Positions 1-5,205 of a DNA stretch of 5,763 bases are shown here, in pieces (the stretch's first letter is position 1; each line of letters begins with the position of its first letter). The notes below the pieces were generated by a model. It worked only from the letters and a program-made list of their open reading frames with translations. It was not told the origin of the DNA and ran no database searches. The stretch is from Thiohalobacter sp. GTDB taxonomy: Bacteria; Pseudomonadota; Gammaproteobacteria; Thiohalobacterales; Thiohalobacteraceae. The stretch is taken from the NCBI GenBank assembly GCA_027030825.1, contig JALVEM010000013.1, positions 1 through 5,763 on the forward strand, written 5' to 3'. The translations under genes and the position numbers were made by a program.

Positions 1-150
1 CTGCCGCGGGCAGGACCGACTCGGCGACGCCGAGCATCGCGGCCGGTCGGTGGATCAAGCGAGGGGTGTTTGAGCCCGCAGGGCGAGTTCCCGAGCGCGC
101 CGACCGGCTCGCGGCGCGCAGGGTACCCGGAGAGCAAGCCGTTGGAGGTC
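1..150. repeat. Probable end of a dispersed GC-rich intergenic repeat
   Basis: This stretch has no credible gene but is dense in inverted repeats. CTCGGCG and CGCCGAG pair around one base at 20-34. GCCGGTCGG at 42-50 pairs with CCGACCGGC at 100-108, and flanking CGCG at 38-41 and 110-113 extends the stem past a one-base bulge. GCCC-GCA-GGGC lies at 74-84 and GGGTACCC at 121-128. The sequence around 64-90 (GTGTTTGAG, then GGCGAGTT) and the later GCAGGGTACCCGGAG resemble, from memory, a repeat common between genes in GC-rich proteobacteria. That repeat is often mis-annotated as small proteins containing a Phe-Glu-Arg-Ser-Glu-Phe-like string. One plus frame (from base 3) is open into the heptamer array and reads in that style. 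The left end is cut by the window edge. The assignment rests on recalled similarity, so confidence is limited. Confidence 0.4.
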
Positions 151-170
151 ACGACCGATACAGCCGCAAC

Positions 171-242
171 CCTTCCAGCTTCTTGCTTCTTGCTTCTTGC
201 TTCTGAATTCTGAGAATTCTGGATTCCGGATTCTGAATTCTT
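171..242 (-). repeat. Degenerate heptamer tandem array downstream of pssA (copy A)
   Basis: Read on the minus strand, as the pssA transcript would run, this is ten 7-base units of the form (C/A/T)(A/G)GAA(T/G)N, with a 2-base insertion at 213-214 that shifts the register. Units nearest the pssA stop are of the GAAT type (AAGAATT, CAGAATC, CGGAATC). The distal units are of the GAAG type: three exact AAGAAGC units at 178-198, then TGGAAGG at 171-177. The array begins five bases after the pssA stop codon. A 7-base period is not a multiple of three and argues against coding. The RNA would be purine-rich, its complement pyrimidine-rich. A similar array lies at 5650-5705. The structure is read directly; its function is unknown. 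Confidence 0.85.
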
Positions 243-247
243 CCCCT

Positions 248-1045
248 TCAGCCTCCCCCCTGCTTGCGCCGGCGCAGCCGACGCCGCTGAACGATCGTGA
301 TCACCGGCCCCGACAGCGCATAGAGGGTAAAGCCGCCGAACAGGAGAGTCGGCGGATCGATCGACAGCAGGATGATGATGAACACCATGATCAGGATGGC
401 AACGAACGGCACCGGATTGCTGAAGTCGATCTCCTTGAACGAGTAGTAGCGGAAGTTGCTCACCATCAGCAGGCCGGCGGCCAGCGTCAGGATCAGCGCC
501 GGCATCGCCAGATTGCGGCCCTGAATGCCGAGATCGTTGCCGAGCCAGACCATGCCGGCGACCACCGCAGCCGCGGAAGGACTGGGCAGCCCCTGGAAAT
601 AACGCCTGTCCACCTTGCCCACCGAGGTATTGAAGCGGGCCAGCCGCAGTGCCGCGCTCACGGTATAGACGAAGGCCGTGATCCAGCCCAGCCTTGCCCA
701 GAGCACGCCGTGCTCGGCAAGCGCGGCCAGTGCCCACTCGTACATGACCAGCGCCGGTGCCAGGCCGAAGCAGATCATGTCGGACAGACTGTCGTATTCC
801 TTGCCGAAGTCGCTCTCGGTATGCGTCAGGCGCGCCACCCGCCCGTCGAGCCCGTCCATGACCATCGCCACGAAGACGGCGACGGCGGCATGCTCGAAAC
901 GCCCGCCGATCGCCGCGATGATGGCATAGAAGCCGGCGAACAGCCCGGCCGTGGTGAACAGGTTGGGCAGCAGATAGATGCCGCGCGGCCGGCGTCTGGA
1001 TTCGGTTCTGGCGGATTTCGGTTCCATGGAATCTCGCTTGCGCAT
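248..1045 (-). CDS. pssA: CDP-diacylglycerol-serine O-phosphatidyltransferase (phosphatidylserine synthase)
   Basis: An integral inner-membrane enzyme that transfers a phosphatidyl group from CDP-diacylglycerol to L-serine, giving phosphatidylserine and CMP. The CDP-alcohol phosphotransferase signature DG-x2-AR-x8-G-x3-D-x3-D is complete, from Asp67 to Asp89 of a 265-residue product. It follows a basic N-terminus and the segment GIYLLPNLFTTAG, typical of the membrane-type PssA rather than the peripheral E. coli enzyme. Several hydrophobic helices follow, and the C-terminus is a basic tail ending in three glycines. The start is uncertain. The frame is open to a GTG at 1117 with no Shine-Dalgarno. 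ATG at 1045 (chosen) and ATG at 1027 (259 residues, weak GAG upstream) both give normal family lengths, and the region before 1045 folds into two hairpins. It is the last gene of the operon, next to the psd-like gene that would use its product. Confidence 0.93.
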   Translation of the reverse strand: MRKRDSMEPKSARTESRRRPRGIYLLPNLFTTAGLFAGFYAIIAAIGGRFEHAAVAVFVAMVMDGLDGRVARLTHTESDFGKEYDSLSDMICFGLAPALVMYEWALAALAEHGVLWARLGWITAFVYTVSAALRLARFNTSVGKVDRRYFQGLPSPSAAAVVAGMVWLGNDLGIQGRNLAMPALILTLAAGLLMVSNFRYYSFKEIDFSNPVPFVAILIMVFIIILLSIDPPTLLFGGFTLYALSGPVITIVQRRRLRRRKQGGG

Positions 1046-1054
1046 GAACGTGTC

Positions 1055-1069
1055 TGCTCTGTCAGAGCA
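1055..1069 (-). promoter_or_regulatory. Short inverted repeat just upstream of pssA
   Basis: On the mRNA strand TGCTCTG and CAGAGCA form a perfect 7-base inverted repeat around one central base. As RNA it could form a six-pair stem with a three-base loop, nine bases before the proposed pssA ATG at 1045. It has no following U-run, so it is not an intrinsic terminator. It could be a protein operator, a translational control element or part of a processing site; nothing in the sequence decides which. Confidence 0.4.
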
Positions 1070-1073
1070 TAGC

Positions 1074-1114
1074 AGCGCGTTTCCGGGCTTCTCAAATCCG
1101 GAATGCAACGCGCT
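1074..1114 (-). promoter_or_regulatory. Bulged 13-bp stem-loop in the psd-pssA gap
   Basis: In mRNA order, AGCGCGT, a 4-base bulge TGCA, TTCCGG, an 11-base loop, CCGGAA and ACGCGCT form thirteen Watson-Crick pairs interrupted on one side only. The stem begins 12 bases after the psd stop codon and is followed four bases later by the hairpin at 1055-1069. No U-tract follows, so an intrinsic terminator is unlikely. RNA processing, mRNA stabilisation or translational control of pssA are possible. The pairing is seen directly; the role is inferred. Confidence 0.5.
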
Positions 1115-1126
1115 CACGCATCGGCA

Positions 1127-1750
1127 TCAGTGGCTCGACTTGTGCACCAGCACGGCAATGATGTCGGAACCGGCGCGCACACGGTCTCCCTCGCGGACGC
1201 GCACCTTGGAATTGGCGGGAACGTAGACATCCACCCGGCTGCCGAGCGTGACATAACCGCATCGCTGCCCCTGCCCCACACGGTCGCCGTAACGGACATA
1301 GCAACGCGGCACGCTGTGCAACGGCCCACGATACATGGCGACCACCACGTCGTCGTTTTCGTCGGTGCGGATCCACACGCCATGCGGCAAGGCGCCTTCA
1401 CTGGCGCGCACCATGTCCATGATCTTGCCTTCCACCGGGCTGCGGGTGGCGAAGACCCCGGTGTGACTCATGGCAATGCGGATGCGCAGGGCATCACGGT
1501 CGAGATAGGGATCGCGCACCCGCTCGACGGATTCGATGCGCCCGTCCGCCGGACTCACGACACCGAGCGGGACGGAGGGGATCTCGCGACGCGGATCGCG
1601 AAACAGCCAGAGCAGCAGCGCCATGATCCCCCACAGGGGGAGAGACCAGAGCCCGCCGAAATATCGCCAGACCGCCAGCGCGAGAAGGCCGGCCAGCGCG
1701 ATGACCAGCCAGCCCTCTCTGGCGACGAGTGAACGTCGGCCTTCAGCCAT
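1127..1750 (-). CDS. psd: Short phosphatidylserine decarboxylase-like protein, catalytically atypical
   Basis: A 207-residue protein related to the short (PSD-A type) phosphatidylserine decarboxylases, pyruvoyl enzymes that convert phosphatidylserine to phosphatidylethanolamine. Family features seen: VAREGW at 9-14, two membrane segments (about 15-31 and 36-50), LFRDP at 49-53, SPADGRI at 66-72 with the conserved Asp69, DPYL at 80-83, and LGSRVDVYVP at 169-178, where Gly170-Ser171 is the expected self-cleavage site. The differences matter. Where short Psd proteins have an Asn/Asp-Val-His-x-Asn-Arg motif, this one reads GVFATR at 98-103, with Phe100 in the His position. The region after Gly108 is about 12 residues shorter than in typical members and lacks the conserved Asn-Glu-Arg block. 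The reading frame shows no break. ATG 1750 follows a weak AGGG, 27 bases after ilvC. Family and processing site look secure; decarboxylase activity is doubtful. Confidence 0.85.
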   Translation of the reverse strand: MAEGRRSLVAREGWLVIALAGLLALAVWRYFGGLWSLPLWGIMALLLWLFRDPRREIPSVPLGVVSPADGRIESVERVRDPYLDRDALRIRIAMSHTGVFATRSPVEGKIMDMVRASEGALPHGVWIRTDENDDVVVAMYRGPLHSVPRCYVRYGDRVGQGQRCGYVTLGSRVDVYVPANSKVRVREGDRVRAGSDIIAVLVHKSSH

Positions 1751-1777
1751 GGCCCTGTCGCCGACCGCCCGCGGGGA

Positions 1778-2794
1778 TCAGTTTCTTTCCTTGTCCACGA
1801 TCTTCTGGATCCAGGGCATCATGGCGCGCAGCCGCTCGCCCACCTGCTCGATGGGATGGGCGGCATTGAGCCGGCGGTGGGCCGTCATCTCCGGATAGCC
1901 GGTCATGCCCTCGAGGATGAAGCGCTTGGCGTATTCGCCCGTCTGGATGTTGCGCAACGCCTCGCGCATGGCGGCACGCGACTGCTCGTTGATGATCTTC
2001 GGGCCCGTGACGTACTCGCCGTATTCCGCATTGTTCGAGATGGAATAGTTCATGTTGGCGATGCCGCCCTCGTACATGAGGTCGACGATCAGCTTGAGCT
2101 CGTGCAGGCACTCGAAATAGGCCATCTCCGGCGCATAGCCGGCCTCGACCAGCGTCTCGAACCCGGCCTTGACCAGCTCGACGCATCCGCCGCAGAGCAC
2201 CGCCTGCTCGCCGAACAGGTCGGTCTCGGTCTCGTCCTTGAAGGTGGTCTCGATGATGCCGGTGCGCCCGCCGCCGATGGCCGAGGCATAGGACAGGGCG
2301 ATGGCCTTGGCCTGCCCCGAGGCGTCCTGATGCACGGCGATGAGATCGGGAATGCCGCCACCCTTGACGAACTCGCTGCGCACCGTGTGCCCCGGCGCCT
2401 TGGGCGCGATCATGATGACGTCGAGATCCGCACGCGGCACGATCTGGTTGTAATGGATGGAGAAACCGTGCGCGAAGGCCAGCACCGCGCCCTCCCGGAT
2501 ATTGGGCTCGATCTGGTTGCGGTAGAGATCCTTCTGGTACTCGTCGGGCGCCAGCACCATGACCAGATCCGCGCCGGCCACCGCCTCCTCGATGCCCTTG
2601 ACCGTCAGCCCCTCGGCCTCGGCCTTGGCCACCGAGGCCGAGCCGGGACGCAGCGCCACGGTGACGTCCACGCCCGAGTCCTTGAGATTGAGGGCATGGG
2701 CATGACCCTGGGATCCGTAGCCGATGATGGTGACCTTGCGGGACCGGATCAGCGAGAGATCGCAGTCCTTGTCGTAGTAGACGTTGAGACTCAT
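1778..2794 (-). CDS. ilvC: Ketol-acid reductoisomerase (class I, NADP+-type)
   Basis: Cytoplasmic, Mg2+-dependent enzyme that isomerises and reduces 2-acetolactate to 2,3-dihydroxyisovalerate, and acetohydroxybutyrate to the isoleucine precursor. The product is 338 residues, the usual class I length. An N-terminal Rossmann domain carries GYGSQG at 25-30. Arg49 and Ser52 lie in the loop after the second strand, fitting NADPH preference. The active-site residues expected for the knotted C-terminal domain are present: His109, Lys132, Asp192 and Glu196 (the D-x3-E metal site), Glu228, Glu232 and Ser253. The ATG at 2794 is preceded by GGGGA at about eight bases. The frame is open much further upstream, but only through ilvN and ilvB in a shadow frame. 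It sits 38 bases after ilvN and directly uses the product of IlvB-IlvN. Confidence 0.98.
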   Translation of the reverse strand: MSLNVYYDKDCDLSLIRSRKVTIIGYGSQGHAHALNLKDSGVDVTVALRPGSASVAKAEAEGLTVKGIEEAVAGADLVMVLAPDEYQKDLYRNQIEPNIREGAVLAFAHGFSIHYNQIVPRADLDVIMIAPKAPGHTVRSEFVKGGGIPDLIAVHQDASGQAKAIALSYASAIGGGRTGIIETTFKDETETDLFGEQAVLCGGCVELVKAGFETLVEAGYAPEMAYFECLHELKLIVDLMYEGGIANMNYSISNNAEYGEYVTGPKIINEQSRAAMREALRNIQTGEYAKRFILEGMTGYPEMTAHRRLNAAHPIEQVGERLRAMMPWIQKIVDKERN

Positions 2795-2832
2795 GTGTGT
2801 TCCCCGATCTGGATGTTGGTTTTCGGTCCTGT

Positions 2833-3324
2833 TCAGACGTGCATGGCGCGCTTGCCGCGCGCAATGCCGGAAATGCCGGTTCGGACCACCTCGAGTATGG
2901 CCTTCTCGCCGACGGCGTCGAGAAAGGCGTCCATCTTTTCGCTGTCGCCGGTCAGCTCGATGACATAGGTGGCGTCGGTCACGTCGATGATGCGGCCACG
3001 GAAGATCTCGCACAGCCGCTTGTGCTCCTCGCGATCCTGGCCTTCCGCACGCACCTTGACCATCATCAGCTCGCGCTCGATGTGCGGGCCCTCGGTCATG
3101 TCGGCCAGCTTGACCACATCGATGAGCTTGTTGAGCTGCTTGGTGATCTGCTCGATGATCTCCTCGGTGCCGTGCGTGACGATCGTCATGCGAGAGAGAG
3201 AGGGGTCCTCGGTGGGCGCCACGGTGAGCGATTCGATGTTGTAGCCCCGCGCCGAGAACAGCCCCGCGACCCGCGACAGGGCGCCGGCCTCGTTCTCCAG
3301 CAGCAATGAGATGATGTGACGCAT
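2833..3324 (-). CDS. ilvN: Acetolactate synthase small (regulatory) subunit
   Basis: Regulatory subunit that binds valine and activates the catalytic subunit. At 163 residues it equals E. coli IlvH rather than the much shorter E. coli IlvN, so ilvH would be an equally fair name. An ACT domain fills roughly residues 1-75 (ENEAGALSRVAGLFSARGY at 10-28, then Asn29 and the strand ESLTVAP). Gly14 and Asn29, positions linked to valine sensitivity in E. coli IlvH, are conserved, so feedback inhibition is expected (inference). The second half matches the IlvH C-terminal domain, including EIFRGRIIDVTD at about 111-122. The start is ATG 3324, 12 bases after the ilvB stop, with a GAGGG-like ribosome site in the gap. 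Close spacing implies co-translation with the large subunit. Confidence 0.97.
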   Translation of the reverse strand: MRHIISLLLENEAGALSRVAGLFSARGYNIESLTVAPTEDPSLSRMTIVTHGTEEIIEQITKQLNKLIDVVKLADMTEGPHIERELMMVKVRAEGQDREEHKRLCEIFRGRIIDVTDATYVIELTGDSEKMDAFLDAVGEKAILEVVRTGISGIARGKRAMHV

Positions 3325-3336
3325 GCCCTCGCTCCC

Positions 3337-5031
3337 TCAGACCAGGATCATTTCGTTCTGACCCGCACCGGCGGGGATCATCGGGTAGACGTTCTCGGTC
3401 TGGTCGGTGATGAAATCCAGGAATACCAGCCGGTCCTTCATCGCCAGCGCCTCGCGCAACGCGCCTTCCACATCCTCCGGCCTGTCGATGCGCATCCCGA
3501 CGTGGCCGTAGCTCTTCGCCAGCTCGACGAAATCGGGCAGCGATTCCATGTAGGACATGGCGTAGCGCTTCTGGTAGAAGAATTCCTGCCACTGGCGCAC
3601 CATGCCGAGATAGCGGTTGTTGAGATTGATGATCTTGATCGGCAGGCCGAACTGGCGGCAGGTCGAGAGCTCCTGGATGTTCATCTGGATGCTGCCCTCG
3701 CCGGTGACGCAGCAGACCGTCTCGTCCGGGTGGGCGAGCTGCACGCCCATCGCGGCCGGCAGACCGAAACCCATGGTGCCCAGGCCGCCCGAGTTGATCC
3801 AGCGCCGGGGCTTGTTGAACTTGTAGTACTGCGCCGTCCACATCTGATGCTGGCCCACATCGGAAGTCACGAAGGCATTGCCCTCGGTGAGCCGGTGCAG
3901 GGTCTCGATCACGTACTGCGGCTTGATCAGCGGACTCTCGCGGTCGTATTTCAGGCAATCGAGGGCGCGCCATTCCTCGATCTGCTCCCACCAGGCGGCC
4001 AGCGCCTCGGCGTCCGGCCTGCGGTCGGTCTTCTTCAGGATGTGGAGCATCTGGCGCAGCACGTCGTGCACCGGTCCCACGATGGGGATGTCCACCTTGA
4101 CGTTCTTGGAGATGCTGGCCGGGTCGATGTCGACGTGCACGATCTTCGCGGCCGGGCAGAATTTCTCCACGTTGCCCGTCACCCGGTCGTCGAAACGGGC
4201 ACCGATGGCGATCAGCACATCGCAGTTGTGCATCGCCATGTTGGCCTCGTAGGTGCCGTGCATGCCCAGCATGCCGACGAACTGCGGATCCTCGGCCGGA
4301 TAGGCACCCAGTCCCATCAGCGTGTTCGTGATGGGATAGCCCAGGAGTTTCGTGAATTCGACCAGCTCCTCGGAGGCATCGTCGAGAATCACGCCACCGC
4401 CGGTGTAGATCATGGGGCGTTTGGCGGACAGGATCAGATCCACCGCCTTCTTGATCTGCCCCGTGTGCCCCCGCGTGGTCGGATTGTAGGAACGCAGGCG
4501 CACCTTCTTCGGGTAGTGGAATTCGCAGCGATCGGCGGTGACGTCCTTGGGAATGTCCACGACCACCGGCCCGGGCCGGCCGGTCGAGGCGATGTAGAAG
4601 GCCTTCTTGATCGTCTCCGCCAGATCGCGGACGTCCTTGACCAGGAAGTTGTGCTTGACGCAGGGGCGGGTGATGCCGATGCTGTCGACCTCCTGGAAGG
4701 CATCGTTGCCGATCAAATGCGTCGGTACCTGGCCGGTGAACACGACCAGCGGGATGGAGTCCATGTAGGCCGTGGCGATTCCGGTGACCGCGTTGGTGGC
4801 ACCGGGGCCGGAAGTGACCAGCACCACCCCGGGCCGGCCGGTGGAACGGGCATAGCCGTCGGCGGCATGCACTGCAGCCTGCTCGTGTCGGACCAGGATG
4901 TGCTGGACCTTCTCCTGCTGGTAGAGGGCATCGTAGATGTGCAGCACCGCGCCCCCGGGATAGCCGAACACCAGGTCGACACCCTCTTCCTGCAGACAGC
5001 GAACGAAGATCTCCGCGCCAGTCAGTTCCAC
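3337..5031 (-). CDS. ilvB: Acetolactate synthase large (catalytic) subunit
   Basis: Thiamine-diphosphate and FAD enzyme that condenses two pyruvates to 2-acetolactate, or pyruvate with 2-oxobutyrate to acetohydroxybutyrate: the first common step to valine, leucine and isoleucine. The 564-residue product is close in sequence to IlvI-type subunits. The N-terminal ThDP domain has FGYPGGAVLHIYDAL at 22-36 and the catalytic Glu50 in RHEQAA. The C-terminal ThDP/Mg motif runs from GEGS at 444-447 to Asn471-Asn472 in NLNNRYLGM; its usual GDG is GEG, a conservative change I believe occurs in relatives. The gene starts with GTG at 5031, supported by TGGAG seven bases upstream and by the family-typical N-terminus MELTGAE. 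It is the first gene of the operon. I found no leader peptide rich in branched-chain residues upstream. Confidence 0.97.
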   Translation of the reverse strand: MELTGAEIFVRCLQEEGVDLVFGYPGGAVLHIYDALYQQEKVQHILVRHEQAAVHAADGYARSTGRPGVVLVTSGPGATNAVTGIATAYMDSIPLVVFTGQVPTHLIGNDAFQEVDSIGITRPCVKHNFLVKDVRDLAETIKKAFYIASTGRPGPVVVDIPKDVTADRCEFHYPKKVRLRSYNPTTRGHTGQIKKAVDLILSAKRPMIYTGGGVILDDASEELVEFTKLLGYPITNTLMGLGAYPAEDPQFVGMLGMHGTYEANMAMHNCDVLIAIGARFDDRVTGNVEKFCPAAKIVHVDIDPASISKNVKVDIPIVGPVHDVLRQMLHILKKTDRRPDAEALAAWWEQIEEWRALDCLKYDRESPLIKPQYVIETLHRLTEGNAFVTSDVGQHQMWTAQYYKFNKPRRWINSGGLGTMGFGLPAAMGVQLAHPDETVCCVTGEGSIQMNIQELSTCRQFGLPIKIINLNNRYLGMVRQWQEFFYQKRYAMSYMESLPDFVELAKSYGHVGMRIDRPEDVEGALREALAMKDRLVFLDFITDQTENVYPMIPAGAGQNEMILV

Positions 5032-5038
5032 CCGTACA

Positions 5039-5043
5039 CTCCA
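5039..5043 (-). promoter_or_regulatory. Ribosome binding site of ilvB (decides the GTG start)
   Basis: On the minus strand TGGAG lies seven bases before the GTG at 5031. This fixes the start at a non-ATG codon and gives the family-typical N-terminus. Confidence 0.7.
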
Positions 5044-5094
5044 GTCGATCGTTCGGAATCCACCCTCCGGGCGAGGCCCGAAGCGGCAGGAACC

Positions 5095-5128
5095 GGGTAT
5101 GTTAGTTTATCAGCGCCTTGAAAACTAC
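5095..5128. promoter_or_regulatory. AT-rich island, probable divergent promoter region for ilvB and the DUF4124 gene
   Basis: Between the divergent ilvB and DUF4124 genes this is the only clearly AT-rich stretch in otherwise GC-rich DNA. On the minus strand TTTTCA (4 of 6 to the -35 consensus) is followed about 14 bases later by TAACAT (4 of 6 to -10, short spacing), with TAAACT as another -10 candidate. On the plus strand TATGTT is a weak -10 candidate. None is a strong sigma-70 match, so only the region, not exact boxes, is called. The GC hairpin at 5068-5080 (CGGGC, GAG, GCCCG) lies in the ilvB leader without a U-run, so a classical attenuator is not supported. Confidence 0.35.
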
Positions 5129-5130
5129 CT

Positions 5131-5157
5131 CCGCGGGTGGCTTCAGATCCCCCGCGG
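5131..5157 (+). promoter_or_regulatory. Inverted repeat in the leader of the DUF4124 gene (first)
   Basis: CCGCGGG at 5131-5137 and CCCGCGG at 5151-5157 are perfect 7-base arms around 13 bases. It lies between the AT-rich island and the DUF4124 start. It could be an operator or a leader hairpin; the arms are pure G/C, so chance is a real alternative in GC-rich DNA. Confidence 0.3.
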
Positions 5158-5168
5158 GCCGGCCGATA

Positions 5169-5187
5169 CATCGGGAGATCCCCGATG
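5169..5187 (+). promoter_or_regulatory. Leader hairpin just upstream of the DUF4124 ribosome site (second)
   Basis: CATCGGG and CCCGATG form a perfect 7-base stem with a 5-base loop (AGATC). An in-frame ATG at 5185 is buried in the 3' arm, which favours the downstream ATG at 5206 as the real start. Lack of a U-run argues against a terminator. Confidence 0.4.
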
Positions 5188-5205
5188 CCGAGAGACGGAA
5201 ACCCG

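Noticed and set aside
1..150. Insertion sequence end
   Set aside because: Inverted repeats are present, but there is no transposase fragment or target-site duplication inside the window.
3..206. Plus-strand frame open from the window edge into the heptamer array
   Set aside because: No start is visible. The composition matches spurious translation of an intergenic repeat, and its end is encoded by the heptamers.
171..242. CRISPR array
   Set aside because: Units are 7 bases, contiguous and degenerate, with no spacers and no cas genes nearby.
197..1072. Plus-strand open frame antisense to pssA
   Set aside because: Low-complexity His/Arg/Gln-rich product with no recognisable domain. It lies opposite a clear PssA and begins inside the heptamer array.
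2795..3991. Extension of the ilvC frame far upstream, giving a 737-residue fusion
   Set aside because: The extra part is a shadow frame through ilvN and ilvB. ATG 2794 has a ribosome site and gives the exact usual IlvC N-terminus and length.
3316..5121. Very long open frame on the plus strand antisense to ilvB
   Set aside because: Long antisense frames are expected opposite GC-rich coding DNA. The product resembles no family, while the minus strand encodes a complete acetolactate synthase.
5032..5130. Classical attenuator with a leader peptide ahead of ilvB
   Set aside because: I found no short frame rich in Leu/Val/Ile codons and no hairpin followed by a U-run. The only GC hairpin (5068-5080) is five pairs long.
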